Shown here in pieces: positions 8,455 through 20,083 of a stretch of DNA of 64,000 nt; position 1 is the stretch's first letter; every line of letters begins with the position of its first letter. This DNA is from Proteobacteria bacterium UBA652. GTDB taxonomy: Bacteria > Pseudomonadota > Gammaproteobacteria > Nitrosococcales > Methylophagaceae. The stretch spans positions 1 to 64,000 of the forward strand of contig DBOG01000014.1 of the NCBI GenBank assembly GCA_002299915.1. The letters are read 5' to 3'. Both the position numbers and the translations under genes were made by a program. Under the pieces are notes generated by a model. That model had not been told where the DNA came from and did no database searches. It saw only the letters and a list, made by a program, of their open reading frames with translations.

Positions 8455-8486
8455 TCAGGCTTGCTTAGCAGCAGGCCTGATTTGTT
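8455..8486 (+). terminator. Hairpin terminator after the Sel1 genes
   Basis: Twelve-base arms ATCAGGCTTGCT and AGCAGGCCTGAT with a 4-base loop and one G-U pair, followed by a short TTTG tail. The U tract is short, so termination may be partial. Confidence 0.6.
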
Positions 8487-8697
8487 GGATCGCAGTTTGG
8501 GTTTTTATCGTACATCCTTAAACTAGAGTAATTCCCTTGTGATTTTTATAAATCGGGGATAGAATAGATAGGTAATCCGCCCTAACAAATAACTCTTCTT
8601 CAAAGCAAAACACACTAGACATCTTTTTCTTCCTGGTTTGAGATTGTTACAATCTATTAAGTGCCACTTTTAAATCTCCTCTATTTCGGTTCGCTTT

Positions 8698-8961
8698 TTA
8701 AGTCACGATAAAATTTTCATGGGTGCCTTGCTTGATTAGCGTTAAAATAATCTCGGCTTCGAGATATTCATAAGCAAGCAAATATAATTGTGCATTGTGT
8801 TTGTACTTAAATACTTGAATACCTGCCAAGTCCCCGACTTTTGTATCACCAACGTCGGGATTTTCAATGATTTTTTTTACAGCGGCATCGAGCCCTACCT
8901 TTTCCGCTTTGTGCATTTTTTTAACAGCCCGTTTAAAGCTACCTGACTGCTTAACTATCAC
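8698..8961 (-). CDS. RelE/ParE-family toxin
   Basis: An 87-residue basic protein with the RelE/ParE fold pattern: N-terminal helix-rich IVKQSGSFKRAVKKMHKAEK, a central VGDLAGIQVFKYKHN beta strand and the C-terminal AYEYLEAEIILTLIKQGTHENF. RelE-type members cleave mRNA on the ribosome and ParE-type members poison gyrase; the sequence alone does not decide between them. Its ATG overlaps the stop of the upstream antitoxin gene by 4 bases, the standard arrangement of a type II module. The pair sits as an islet between the Sel1 genes and aroE. Confidence 0.85.
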   Translation of the reverse strand: MIVKQSGSFKRAVKKMHKAEKVGLDAAVKKIIENPDVGDTKVGDLAGIQVFKYKHNAQLYLLAYEYLEAEIILTLIKQGTHENFIVT

Positions 8962-9176
8962 CCGAATTTATAATCGGAAACATCACCCGCCTTTACTTCT
9001 TCTATACCAACTAAGATACCTTTTATAAAGCCTAGGGGTAGATCGGGGTTTTCATCTGCGATTTTTCCAATTCTAGCCCAATATTCAATTTGTTTGGGTG
9101 TGCTTCTGTGTTGTGCTTTTCCATTGATTGAAGCATCACTAACAAGCTCGCTAGAGAGTTTAACTGCTGTAGACAT
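8958..9176 (-). CDS. ParD-like antitoxin
   Basis: A 72-residue protein resembling the ParD-like antitoxin family: an N-terminal SVKLS-type strand (AVKLSSELVSDA) and STPKQIEYWARIGKIADENPDLP, which is characteristic of that group. It is expected to neutralise the overlapping RelE/ParE toxin and to bind its own promoter. An AGAGGA ribosome site precedes the ATG. Inverted repeats lie directly upstream (9191-9243) as a likely operator. Confidence 0.83.
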   Translation of the reverse strand: MSTAVKLSSELVSDASINGKAQHRSTPKQIEYWARIGKIADENPDLPLGFIKGILVGIEEVKAGDVSDYKFG

Positions 9177-9190
9177 TATAAAATCCTCTT

Positions 9191-9243
9191 GTTATAGGTT
9201 ATAACGCCATTGTACACTAAAGGTTTTAATTTGCAACCTTTAG
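9191..9243. promoter_or_regulatory. Inverted-repeat operator upstream of the toxin-antitoxin pair
   Basis: A perfect 9-base inverted repeat, CTAAAGGTT at 9217-9225 and AACCTTTAG at 9235-9243, is accompanied by a smaller GTTAT/ATAAC palindrome at 9191-9205 nearer the start codon. This is what an autoregulating antitoxin operator usually looks like. Binding is inferred. Confidence 0.5.
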
Positions 9244-9326
9244 GGGTTTAATTGCCACTCTTTCATTGCTAAATTGTTTTAATTCGGGTCAGCCAGCTTG
9301 ATTTTAAAAGTTAGCTAGCGAGAGTA

Positions 9327-11148
<1,822 letters not shown>

Positions 11149-11270
11149 TCAGATACCAAGCTGTTTGGTGAGATACAATCAAGTTTCAAGCGATAATAAT
11201 AGCATAAATAAGCGGCGTAATAATATGGACTAAATAGGCTGGTTTACGATAGAATTAGCGGGATTTCATC

Positions 11271-11296
11271 TGGGGATAGGCGATCGCCTATCCCCA
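11271..11296. promoter_or_regulatory. 26-base perfect palindrome upstream of carA
   Basis: The half site TGGGGATAGGCGA is followed directly by its exact complement, with GGCGATCGCC at the centre. It ends 45 bases before the carA start codon, in the carA-hemB divergent region. It could be a protein-binding site or an RNA hairpin in the carA leader; it does not match the ArgR box I know. Confidence 0.5.
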
Positions 11297-11341
11297 ATTT
11301 GTATCTATATTTTAGATTTTTATCTGTTTTGGAGGTTTCTG

Positions 11342-12469
11342 TTGCGTACTAGTGCATTACTCGCGCTTGAAGATGGCACGGTGTATCACGGCGAATCGGT
11401 TGGTGCCACTGGGCAATCGGTGGGTGAGGTGGTGTTTAATACATCGATGACAGGCTATCAAGAAATCCTAACGGATCCTTCGTATAGTAATCAAATTGTG
11501 ACCCTGACTTATCCGCATATCGGTAATGTGGGCGTGAATAAAGAAGATGAAGAGTCGACGAAGATCCATGCAAGCGGTTTAATTATTCGCGAATATTCAC
11601 CAGTGGTGAGTAATTGGCGCAGTGAAGGCGCATTGGATGCCTATCTTGAGCAACACAATATTATCGGTTTAGCGGGTATTGATACCCGCAGTTTGACCCG
11701 TAGATTGCGTGAGAAAGGCGCATTGAGAGGCTGTATCGTTGCGGGTGATAATATTGATGTGGATGCGGCGATTGCAGCTGCACAAGGCTTTGCAGGCCTA
11801 AAAGGCATGGATTTAGCGAAAGTTGTGACAACAGAAAAAGCGCATGATTGGACAGAGGGCTGTTGGCATTTATCAGGTGAGTCTCAGGCTATTGCACCTA
11901 AATTCCATGTGGTGGCCTATGATTTTGGTGCAAAAAATAATATTTTACGGATGTTAGTAGAGCGTGGCTGTCGCTTAACGGTGGTGCCTGCGCAAACATC
12001 GGCGGCAGATGTATTGGCGCTTAATCCAGATGGTGTGTTTTTATCGAATGGACCCGGCGATCCGGAGCCGTGTAGCTATGCGATTGCGGCAATTCAAACG
12101 CTATTAGAAAAAAGCGTGCCCATGTTTGGTATTTGTTTGGGTCATCAATTACTGGCCTTGGCGTGTGGTGCACACACATCAAAAATGAAATTTGGCCATC
12201 ATGGTGCGAATCATCCGGTACAAGATTTAGCCACGAAACGGGTGATGATCACCAGTCAAAATCATGGTTTTGCCGTGGATGAGGAGAGCTTGCCTGCGAC
12301 ATTACGTGCAACGCATCGGTCATTGTTCGATGGTACTTTGCAAGGGATCCACCACACTAGCAAGCCTGCTTTTAGCTTTCAAGGGCACCCAGAAGCCAGT
12401 CCGGGTCCGCAAGATGCGGCACCTTTATTTGATTATTTTATAGAACTCCTTGAACAAGCAGGCAATTAA
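11342..12469 (+). CDS. carA: Carbamoyl-phosphate synthase small (glutaminase) subunit
   Basis: A 375-residue CarA that hydrolyses glutamine and channels ammonia to CarB for carbamoyl phosphate, shared by arginine and pyrimidine synthesis. The amidotransferase triad is visible: Cys in [14 protein letters not shown], and His and Glu in [13 protein letters not shown]. The N-terminal [15 protein letters not shown] and [17 protein letters not shown] are typical. The start codon is TTG, supported by a strong GGAGG ribosome site 7 bases upstream and the absence of any better start. carB follows after 5 bases. Confidence 0.96.
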   Translation: MRTSALLALEDGTVYHGESVGATGQSVGEVVFNTSMTGYQEILTDPSYSNQIVTLTYPHIGNVGVNKEDEESTKIHASGLIIREYSPVVSNWRSEGALDAYLEQHNIIGLAGIDTRSLTRRLREKGALRGCIVAGDNIDVDAAIAAAQGFAGLKGMDLAKVVTTEKAHDWTEGCWHLSGESQAIAPKFHVVAYDFGAKNNILRMLVERGCRLTVVPAQTSAADVLALNPDGVFLSNGPGDPEPCSYAIAAIQTLLEKSVPMFGICLGHQLLALACGAHTSKMKFGHHGANHPVQDLATKRVMITSQNHGFAVDEESLPATLRATHRSLFDGTLQGIHHTSKPAFSFQGHPEASPGPQDAAPLFDYFIELLEQAGN

Positions 12470-12474
12470 GACTC

Positions 12475-15400
12475 ATGGCAAAACGTACTGACATAAACAG
12501 CATTTTGATTTTAGGCGCGGGCCCAATTGTGATTGGGCAAGCTTGCGAATTCGATTATTCTGGCGCACAAGCATGTAAAGCCCTGCGCGAGGAAGGTTTC
12601 CGCGTGATTTTGGTAAATTCAAATCCTGCGACGATTATGACCGATCCAAATATGGCGGATGCAACTTATATCGAACCCGTTACCTGGGAAGCGGTGCGTG
12701 AAATTATTAAGGTTGAACGCCCTGATGCAGTCTTGCCGACGATGGGGGGGCAAACAGCCTTAAATTGTGCCTTAGATTTAGAGCGCGAAGGGGTGTTGGC
12801 AGAATTTGGTGTTGAAATGATTGGCGCCGATAGCGAGGCTATCAATAAAGCGGAAGATCGCGATTTATTCCGCTCTGCGATGAGAAAAATTGGCCTAGAT
12901 ATGCCAAAATCAGCCATTGCCCATACGATGGATGAATCCTTAGGAGCGCAAAAACAATTTGGCTTTCCTGTGATTATTCGGCCTTCATTTACGATGGGCG
13001 GCAGTGGTGGCGGGATTGCTTACAATATGGTGGATTTTGTTGATATTTGTCAGCGGGGCTTGTATCTCAGCCCGACCTCGGAATTATTGATTGAAGAATC
13101 CATCATTGGTTGGAAAGAATATGAAATGGAGGTGGTGCGGGATCGTAATGATAATTGCATTATTATCTGTTCAATTGAAAATTTTGACCCCATGGGCGTG
13201 CATACGGGTGATTCGATTACGGTTGCACCCGCCCAAACACTGACCGATAAAGAATATCAAATCATGCGGAATGCCTCATTGGCGGTGTTGCGTGAGATTG
13301 GCGTGGAGACAGGTGGTTCAAATGTACAATTTGCCGTGCAACCTGATACCGGTCGGTTGATCATTATTGAAATGAATCCACGGGTCTCACGTTCATCCGC
13401 ATTAGCATCGAAAGCAACAGGCTTCCCGATTGCCAAAGTGGCGGCTAAATTGGCAGTGGGCTATACGCTGGATGAGTTGCAAAATGAAATCACGGGCGGC
13501 ACGACACCGGCTTCATTTGAGCCAAGCATTGATTATGTGGTGACCAAAATTCCACGGTTTACCTTTGAGAAATTCCCGCAAGCCGAAGATCGCTTAAGTA
13601 CCCAAATGAAATCTGTGGGTGAAGTGATGGCGATTGGCCGGAATTTCCAAGAATCATTACAAAAAGCCTTGCGTGGTTTAGAGACTGATCGTGATGGGCT
13701 GACTGAAATTTTGCAGTTAACCGAACCCGATGCGGCTGAAACTTTGCGCCGTGAATTACGGATGCCAGGATCAGATCGGCTGTGGTATGTTGCCGATGCC
13801 TTCCGTTATGGATTTGAGTTTGAGGAAGTGCAACGATTAACGCATATTGATCCGTGGTTTTTGATTCAAGTGCAAGATATTGTGACTATCGAACAAGAAT
13901 TGAAAGGTTATTCATTGGCTGATTTAGATGAAAATGAATTGCGGAGTTTAAAACGCAAAGGGTTTTCAGATTCACGGTTAGCTAAACTACTGCAAAAAAC
14001 AGAAAAACAAATTCGTGAAAAACGTCATGAATTGAATGTACGCCCTGTGTATAAGCGGGTGGACACCTGTGCGGCTGAGTTTGTGAGTGACACGGCTTAT
14101 ATGTATTCAACTTATGATCAAGAGTGTGAGGCAAATCCAACAGATCGCGATAAAATCATGATCTTAGGCGGTGGCCCAAACCGAATTGGACAAGGGATTG
14201 AGTTTGATTATTGTTGTGTGCATGCGGCATTAGCCTTACGTGATGATGGTTTTGAAACCATTATGGTGAATTGTAACCCTGAAACAGTATCAACTGATTA
14301 CGATACATCGGATCGTTTGTACTTTGAGTCTTTGACCTTAGAAGATGTGTTGGAAATTGTAGCGATTGAACAGCCGAAAGGCGTTATCGTGCAATATGGT
14401 GGCCAAACACCATTGAAATTAGCCCGTGCTTTAGAAGCCGCAGGGGTACCGATTATTGGCACTTCGCCTGATGCGATTGATCATGCAGAAGATAGAGAAC
14501 GTTTCCAGCAAATGGTTGAGAAATTGAATTTATTACAGCCCCCTAATCGACTTGCTTTTTCAGCAGATTCAGCAGCAGCACAAGCCGCAGAAATTGGTTA
14601 TCCGCTGGTGGTGCGTCCTTCTTATGTGCTCGGTGGCCGCGGCATGGAGATTGTGTATAACGAAGAAGAATTGAACCGTTATATGAAAACTGCGATTTCA
14701 GTATCAAATGATTCGCCCGTATTGTTAGATCGCTTTTTAGATGATGCGATTGAGGTGGATGTGGATGTAATTTGTGACGGTAAAGATGTGTTGATTGGCG
14801 GCATTATGGAACATATTGAACAAGCTGGTGTGCATTCAGGTGATTCAGCGTGCGCGCTGCCTTCTTATAGCTTAAGCGAAGAAATTCAAGATCGGATGCG
14901 TGAGCAAGTGCGTCAAATGGCCTTGGAGTTAGGTGTGAAGGGCTTGATGAATACCCAGTTCGCGATCCAAGGCGATAAAATTTATTTATTAGAGGTGAAT
15001 CCACGTGCTTCGCGTACCGTGCCGTATGTATCAAAAGCGACAGGTGTGCCTTTGGCGATGGTGGCAGTACGTTGTATGGCTGGGCGTAGCTTAGTGGAAC
15101 AAGGTGTAACAGAGGAAGTGATTCCTGACTATTATTCTGTGAAAGAAGCGGTATTCCCGTTTATAAAATTCCAAGGGGTGGATCCTATTTTAGGCCCTGA
15201 GATGAAATCAACAGGCGAAGTAATGGGAGTAGGGCGAACTTTTGGCGAAGCTTTTGCAAAATCACAATTAGCGGCCAGCGTGGTATTACCAACCAGTGGC
15301 ACAGCGTTTATCAGTGTGCGTGAAGTGGATAAGGCGAGTGTGGTTGAGATTGCGAAGGAGTTAGTGGCGTTAGGATTTAATCTATTAGCAACTCGTGGCA

Positions 15401-15699
15401 CGCAGCAAATATTAAATGATGCGGGCGTGGCGTGTGAGCATGTGAATAAGGTCGCCGAAGGTCAACCACATATTGTTGATCTGATTAAAAATGACGAAAT
15501 ATCCTTGATTGTGAATACCACGGAAGGCCGCCAGTCGGTGGCCGATTCGCTGGAGATTCGTCGCGGTGCTTTGCAGCATCAAGTGAACTATACAACGACG
15601 CTGGCGGCAGCGCGGGCAACATGCCAAGCATTGCGTAGCGAGAATGTATCCTCTGTAAATCGATTGCAAGATTTACATCAAGAATTGGTAGGAAAATAA
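12475..15699 (+). CDS. carB: Carbamoyl-phosphate synthase large subunit
   Basis: A full-length 1074-residue CarB. Two homologous ATP-grasp halves are seen, the first from about residue 1 ([19 protein letters not shown]) and the second from about 555 ([19 protein letters not shown]), each with its EMNPR or EVNPR metal motif. The C-terminal MGS-like allosteric domain contains [15 protein letters not shown] and VNTTEG. The enzyme makes carbamoyl phosphate from bicarbonate, ammonia and two ATP. It lies 5 bases after carA and 2 bases before greA, so the three are probably one transcript. Confidence 0.97.
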   Translation: MAKRTDINSILILGAGPIVIGQACEFDYSGAQACKALREEGFRVILVNSNPATIMTDPNMADATYIEPVTWEAVREIIKVERPDAVLPTMGGQTALNCALDLEREGVLAEFGVEMIGADSEAINKAEDRDLFRSAMRKIGLDMPKSAIAHTMDESLGAQKQFGFPVIIRPSFTMGGSGGGIAYNMVDFVDICQRGLYLSPTSELLIEESIIGWKEYEMEVVRDRNDNCIIICSIENFDPMGVHTGDSITVAPAQTLTDKEYQIMRNASLAVLREIGVETGGSNVQFAVQPDTGRLIIIEMNPRVSRSSALASKATGFPIAKVAAKLAVGYTLDELQNEITGGTTPASFEPSIDYVVTKIPRFTFEKFPQAEDRLSTQMKSVGEVMAIGRNFQESLQKALRGLETDRDGLTEILQLTEPDAAETLRRELRMPGSDRLWYVADAFRYGFEFEEVQRLTHIDPWFLIQVQDIVTIEQELKGYSLADLDENELRSLKRKGFSDSRLAKLLQKTEKQIREKRHELNVRPVYKRVDTCAAEFVSDTAYMYSTYDQECEANPTDRDKIMILGGGPNRIGQGIEFDYCCVHAALALRDDGFETIMVNCNPETVSTDYDTSDRLYFESLTLEDVLEIVAIEQPKGVIVQYGGQTPLKLARALEAAGVPIIGTSPDAIDHAEDRERFQQMVEKLNLLQPPNRLAFSADSAAAQAAEIGYPLVVRPSYVLGGRGMEIVYNEEELNRYMKTAISVSNDSPVLLDRFLDDAIEVDVDVICDGKDVLIGGIMEHIEQAGVHSGDSACALPSYSLSEEIQDRMREQVRQMALELGVKGLMNTQFAIQGDKIYLLEVNPRASRTVPYVSKATGVPLAMVAVRCMAGRSLVEQGVTEEVIPDYYSVKEAVFPFIKFQGVDPILGPEMKSTGEVMGVGRTFGEAFAKSQLAASVVLPTSGTAFISVREVDKASVVEIAKELVALGFNLLATRGTQQILNDAGVACEHVNKVAEGQPHIVDLIKNDEISLIVNTTEGRQSVADSLEIRRGALQHQVNYTTTLAAARATCQALRSENVSSVNRLQDLHQELVGK

Positions 15700-15701
15700 T
15701 T

Positions 15702-16184
15702 ATGGCAGATAAAGTCCCTTTAACTTCACGTGGCGCGGATGCAATACGGGTTGAGATCCATCAATTGAAAACAGAAGCGCGCCCTGAAGTGGTGGCGTCG
15801 ATTGCAGAAGCACGGGCGCATGGCGATTTGAAAGAAAATGCGGAATATCATGCAGCAAAAGAGCAGCAAAGTTTTATTGAAGGACGGATCAAAGAACTCG
15901 ATGGCATTATTTCAAATGCTCAAGTGATTGATGTGATGTCGTTAAACCAAAATGGTCGAGTGGTATTTGGTGTGACTGTTGACTTGGTGAATGTTGAAAC
16001 AGATGATGAGGTCACTTATCAGTTAGTCGGCGATTATGAGGCGGATATTACCTTGGGTCGCGTGTCGATTAGCTCACCGATTTCCCGTGCATTGATCGGC
16101 AAGGAAGTCGAAGATATTGCTGAGGTACAAGCACCGGGCGGTAAAATCGAGTATGAAGTGCTGGCCGTTAGATACGAAGCCTAA
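15702..16184 (+). CDS. greA: Transcript cleavage factor GreA
   Basis: A 160-residue GreA. The N-terminal coiled coil reaches into the polymerase secondary channel; its tip carries the acidic pair in GDLKENAEYHAAKEQQ. The C-terminal FKBP-like domain ends ISSPISRALIGKEVED, then APGGKIEYEVLAV. GreA stimulates cleavage of backtracked RNA. The carAB-greA order is common in gammaproteobacteria. Confidence 0.96.
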   Translation: MADKVPLTSRGADAIRVEIHQLKTEARPEVVASIAEARAHGDLKENAEYHAAKEQQSFIEGRIKELDGIISNAQVIDVMSLNQNGRVVFGVTVDLVNVETDDEVTYQLVGDYEADITLGRVSISSPISRALIGKEVEDIAEVQAPGGKIEYEVLAVRYEA

Positions 16185-16221
16185 TCCGCATTAAATATTG
16201 AAGTTTAGAGGGGTATATCTA

Positions 16222-16667
16222 ATGCCTGTTATTGGTGAACGGTTACTGCTGACTTTGTGGATTGGAAGCCTATGGACAGTGGGCTATTTAGTGGTGCCGA
16301 TGGCATTCGTTTCTTTAGGTGACGTGACGCTGGCGGCGACCTTTGCGGGAAAATTGTTCCGGATTGTGATGTATCTTGGTGTGGCGTGTGGCAGCATTTT
16401 ACTTATCACGCAGTTTATAACGCGAGGGCGGCATCTATTTCAGTCGTGGCGTGCTTGGCTGCTATTGATAATGTTAATCTGGCTATTTTTATTTGGGTGA
16501 CACAAGTGCACATCGTTGAGTTGAAACAGCTTGGATGGCAGGAAAATTCCGCCTTGTCAGACATGTTTTCCTTATGGCATAAAGTGAGCCAGGTGATTTA
16601 TGGTGCGTTGAGTTTACTGGGTTTTATTTTAGTGATTACAATGGATAAGTCAGATGGCAAAAAGTAA
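16222..16667 (+). pseudogene. DUF4149 membrane protein, split by a frameshift
   Basis: Two overlapping open frames together make one DUF4149-type membrane protein of about 148 residues with four membrane segments. The first frame, from ATG 16222 (MPVIGERLLLTLWIGSLWTV), reaches a TGA at 16498. The second frame holds the rest (IFIWVTQVHIVELKQLGW, then SLWHKVSQVIYGALSLLGF) and ends at 16667. The frames join near 16474-16480, where one added base would restore the protein. The distal frame overlaps the rlmE start by 14 bases, as in an intact coupled gene. DUF4149 genes are often found between greA or rlmE neighbours; the function is unknown. A sequencing error is as likely as real decay. Confidence 0.7.
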
Positions 16668-17271
16668 ATCCAGCCAGAATTGGTTGCAAGAACACTTTAA
16701 TGATCCTTATGTTAAAAAGGCGCAAAAATCAGGTGTGCGGTCTCGGGCGGTGTTTAAACTAGAAGAGCTAGATAAAAAAGATAAATTAATCAAACCAGGG
16801 ATGGTAGTGGTTGATTTAGGAGCCGCACCTGGCGGTTGGTCAGATTATGCTTTGCGTCGGGTCGGGGATAAAGGCGTGGTGATTGCATTAGATATATTGC
16901 CCATGACACCGCTAACAGCTGTACACTTTATAGAGGGTGATTTCCGCGAGGATGGCCCCCTATCTGAACTGAATACGGTATTGGATGGTCGTAGTATAGA
17001 CCTTGTATTATCGGATATGGCCCCCAACTTATCAGGAGTGGATGCTATTGATCAGCCGAGCAGTATGTATTTGGTTGAATTGGCATTAGATTTTGCCTTA
17101 CAGAATTTGAAAAAAGACGGTGTGTTTTTAACCAAGGTATTTCAAGGTGAAGGCTTTGATGCTTTATTAAAAGAGATGCGTTTGCAATTTAACAAGGTGG
17201 TTTCTCGTAAACCCGATGCATCACGCCAGCGAAGTCGAGAGATTTATCTGCTGGCCCGTGGCTTAAAATGA
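16654..17271 (+). CDS. rlmE: 23S rRNA 2'-O-methyltransferase RlmE (FtsJ/RrmJ)
   Basis: A 205-residue RlmE that methylates the 2'-OH of U2552 in the 23S A-loop late in 50S assembly. The Rossmann core shows the AdoMet loop VVDLGAAPGGWSDYAL, and the K-D-K-E tetrad is represented by SRAVFKLEELD, LSDMAPNLSGV, FLTKVFQGEGF and SREIYLLARG. It is followed by ftsH, the common rlmE-ftsH order. Confidence 0.96.
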   Translation: MAKSKSSQNWLQEHFNDPYVKKAQKSGVRSRAVFKLEELDKKDKLIKPGMVVVDLGAAPGGWSDYALRRVGDKGVVIALDILPMTPLTAVHFIEGDFREDGPLSELNTVLDGRSIDLVLSDMAPNLSGVDAIDQPSSMYLVELALDFALQNLKKDGVFLTKVFQGEGFDALLKEMRLQFNKVVSRKPDASRQRSREIYLLARGLK

Positions 17272-17315
17272 AAGAATATTAAAATAAACAGTGTAGTAAC
17301 AGAGGGTAATATATT

Positions 17316-19232
17316 TTGAACGAGATGATGAAAAATCTGATTTTATGGGTTGTGGTGGCATTAATATTGATGTCGGTATTCAATAATTTTGCGCCTAAAT
17401 CAGATGATCCAAAAGAGATTGAATATTCTAATTTCATTAAGAGCTTGCGTGATGGCACCAGTGGCTTTACGGAAGTGGAACTTGATGAGCAAAAGGGAAT
17501 TATTACCGGTAAATATGCAGATGGTGGTGAATTTACCGTTGATCGGCCGAATGAAGATCCAGAACTCATTAATGATCTTGTGAACAGTGGGGTAGCATTT
17601 GATGTAAAACCACGAGAAGGTAAGAATTTATTCGTTGAATTCCTGATTGGATTTGGTCCAATATTGTTATTGATTGGGGTATGGCTTTATTTCATGCGCC
17701 AAATGAATGGTGGCGGTGGCGGTAAAAACCCGATGTCATTTGGTAAAAGCAAGGCGCGGATGCTGAGTGAAGATCAGGTGAATGTGACCTTTGATGATGT
17801 CGCGGGTGTGGATGAAGCCAAAGAAGAAGTGGGTGAATTAGTGGAGTTCTTGCGAGAGCCTGCTAAATTCCAGAAATTAGGTGGTAAAATTCCGCGTGGT
17901 ATTTTGATGGTGGGCGCGCCAGGGACAGGTAAAACCTTACTTGCTAAAGCGATTGCAGGCGAAGCAAAAGTACCGTTCTTTACGATTTCAGGTTCTGATT
18001 TTGTTGAGATGTTTGTGGGTGTCGGCGCGTCTCGTGTGCGTGATATGTTTGAGCAAGCAAAAAAACATGCACCTTGCATTATCTTTATTGATGAAATCGA
18101 TGCGGTGGGTCGTCATCGTGGTGCAGGTGTCGGCGGTGGTAATGATGAGCGTGAGCAGACTTTGAACCAGCTATTGGTTGAAATGGATGGGTTTGAAGGT
18201 AATGAAGGCGTGATTGTGATTGCAGCAACTAACCGGCCTGATGTGCTTGATCCTGCCTTATTACGACCCGGTCGATTTGATCGTCAAGTGGTAGTGGGCT
18301 TGCCTGATATTCGCGGACGCGAGCAAATTTTAGCGGTACATTTACGCAAGGTACCAGCAGCTGAGGATATGGATGTCAGTGTGATCGCACGGGGCACACC
18401 TGGCTTCTCAGGTGCCGATTTGGCTAACTTAGTGAACGAAGCGGCCTTATTTGCGGCGCGTACCAATAATCGTTTAGTGTCCATGGAAGATATGGAAAAA
18501 GCGAAAGATAAAATCATGATGGGTGCAGAGCGTAAATCCATGGTGATGAGCGAGAAAGAAAAGAAAAATACGGCGTATCATGAGGCTGGGCATGCGATTG
18601 TCGGCCGTTTAGTGCCTTCACACGATCCTGTTTATAAGGTGAGCATTATTCCACGCGGTCGTGCCCTTGGCGTTACCATGTTTTTGCCGGAAGAAGATAA
18701 ATATAGTAATAGCAAAGAAGAGTTAGAAAGTAGCTTGTCTAGTTTATATGGTGGCCGCTTGGCAGAAGAATTGATTTTTGGCAAGGATGCGGTGACAACG
18801 GGTGCATCGAATGATATCGAACGGGCGACAAGCCTTGCTCGGAGCATGGTAACGAAATGGGGTTTCTCTGAGAAGTTAGGCCCATTAGCCTACGGTGAAG
18901 ATGAGGGAGAAGTGTTCTTAGGGCGGTCTATGTCGCAAAGCAATTCAATTTCAGGCGAGACAGCAAAACAGATCGATGAAGAAGTACGAACGTTGATCAG
19001 CCGAAACTATGATCGGGCGGAAAAAATCTTAAAAGACAATATCGATAAATTACATGCGATGGCAGATTTATTGATGAAATATGAAACCATTGATAGCGAT
19101 CAGATTGATGCAATCATGGAAGGGCGCGAGCCTGGTGCCCCAAAAGATTGGTCAGATACACCACCGACAGCGCCAACGGCAACATCGGAAGATGATACGC
19201 CCGCAGCGGATGCAGCAGGCGAGCCTGCGTAA
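17316..19232 (+). CDS. ftsH: ATP-dependent zinc metalloprotease FtsH
   Basis: A 638-residue inner-membrane AAA protease. An N-terminal membrane helix ([15 protein letters not shown]), a periplasmic domain and a second helix ([17 protein letters not shown]) precede the AAA module. That module has Walker A GAPGTGKT, Walker B IIFIDEID and the pore motif near [12 protein letters not shown]. The zinc site is HEAGHAIVG with a downstream Glu. The tail is Pro/Thr/Ala-rich. It degrades membrane and regulatory proteins such as LpxC in relatives. The start is ambiguous: TTG 17316 fits the AGAGGG site, while ATG 17325 also gives a family-like N-terminus. Confidence 0.96.
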   Translation: MNEMMKNLILWVVVALILMSVFNNFAPKSDDPKEIEYSNFIKSLRDGTSGFTEVELDEQKGIITGKYADGGEFTVDRPNEDPELINDLVNSGVAFDVKPREGKNLFVEFLIGFGPILLLIGVWLYFMRQMNGGGGGKNPMSFGKSKARMLSEDQVNVTFDDVAGVDEAKEEVGELVEFLREPAKFQKLGGKIPRGILMVGAPGTGKTLLAKAIAGEAKVPFFTISGSDFVEMFVGVGASRVRDMFEQAKKHAPCIIFIDEIDAVGRHRGAGVGGGNDEREQTLNQLLVEMDGFEGNEGVIVIAATNRPDVLDPALLRPGRFDRQVVVGLPDIRGREQILAVHLRKVPAAEDMDVSVIARGTPGFSGADLANLVNEAALFAARTNNRLVSMEDMEKAKDKIMMGAERKSMVMSEKEKKNTAYHEAGHAIVGRLVPSHDPVYKVSIIPRGRALGVTMFLPEEDKYSNSKEELESSLSSLYGGRLAEELIFGKDAVTTGASNDIERATSLARSMVTKWGFSEKLGPLAYGEDEGEVFLGRSMSQSNSISGETAKQIDEEVRTLISRNYDRAEKILKDNIDKLHAMADLLMKYETIDSDQIDAIMEGREPGAPKDWSDTPPTAPTATSEDDTPAADAAGEPA

Positions 19233-19246
19233 GAAACGCATCAAAA

Positions 19247-20083
19247 ATGCAATTAGATTGCGCAGGTAAAATACTCGATCTCACTGAACCACGAGTCATG
19301 GGGATCTTAAATGTCACCCCCGATTCATTTTCAGATGGCGGGCAGTTTGTTTCTATAGAAACCGCACTGATGCAGGCGCGCCAAATGGCAGCAGAAGGGG
19401 CGGCAATTCTTGATATTGGTGGCGAGTCTACACGGCCAGGTGCGAAGGTTGTACCCGCTGAAGTAGAAATTGCACGGGTAGTGCCTGTTATTGAAGCTAT
19501 TCATAGAGAATTAGATGTTGCTATTTCAATTGATACGATGAAGCCAGAAGTGATGCGCGCAGCTGTCGCTGCGGGTGCAGGTCTGATTAATGATGTGCAG
19601 GCCTTACAGGTCGACGGGGCTTTAGCGGCAGCGGCGGCGCTTGATGTGCCGATTTGCTTGATGCATGCACAAGGTACACCTCAAACTATGCAAGATGATC
19701 CACAGTATGATGATGTCGTACAAGAAGTGATCGACTTCTTGTTGGCACGGGTTGCTGCGTGCGAGGCTGCTGATATCGCACGTGATAAACTGATCCTCGA
19801 TCCCGGTTTTGGATTTGGCAAGCAAGCACAGCATAATCTAAGATTGATGAAACATTTAGCTAATTTGGTGGGACAAGGCTTACCCGTGTTGGTTGGCGTG
19901 TCTCGTAAATCGATGATTGGTAAATTATTGAAGGTGAGCACGGCAGAACGTTTATCTGCCAGCTTGTCGCTAGCGACCTTGGCGGTGTGGCAGGGTGCAA
20001 AATTGATCCGTAGCCATGATGTCAAAGAAACGGTGCAAGCGATTGCGATGTGCCACCATGTGATGCAGGTGAATGACGGATGA
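19247..20083 (+). CDS. folP: Dihydropteroate synthase
   Basis: A 278-residue TIM-barrel enzyme that joins p-aminobenzoate to the pterin pyrophosphate, the sulfonamide target of folate synthesis. Characteristic motifs are [46 protein letters not shown] and the C-terminal [12 protein letters not shown]. It lies 14 bases after ftsH and its stop overlaps the glmM start region (ATGATGA), so ftsH-folP-glmM form one operon, as in many gammaproteobacteria. Confidence 0.96.
   Translation: MQLDCAGKILDLTEPRVMGILNVTPDSFSDGGQFVSIETALMQARQMAAEGAAILDIGGESTRPGAKVVPAEVEIARVVPVIEAIHRELDVAISIDTMKPEVMRAAVAAGAGLINDVQALQVDGALAAAAALDVPICLMHAQGTPQTMQDDPQYDDVVQEVIDFLLARVAACEAADIARDKLILDPGFGFGKQAQHNLRLMKHLANLVGQGLPVLVGVSRKSMIGKLLKVSTAERLSASLSLATLAVWQGAKLIRSHDVKETVQAIAMCHHVMQVNDG

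Noticed and set aside
8455..8482. Hairpin at 8455-8482 as an attachment or repeat element
   Set aside because: It is a single copy directly after a gene and behaves like a terminator.
12475..15699. Minus-strand ORFs opposite carB (for example 15132-15401)
   Set aside because: They lie fully within a complete 1074-residue CarB and show no domain or ribosome site.
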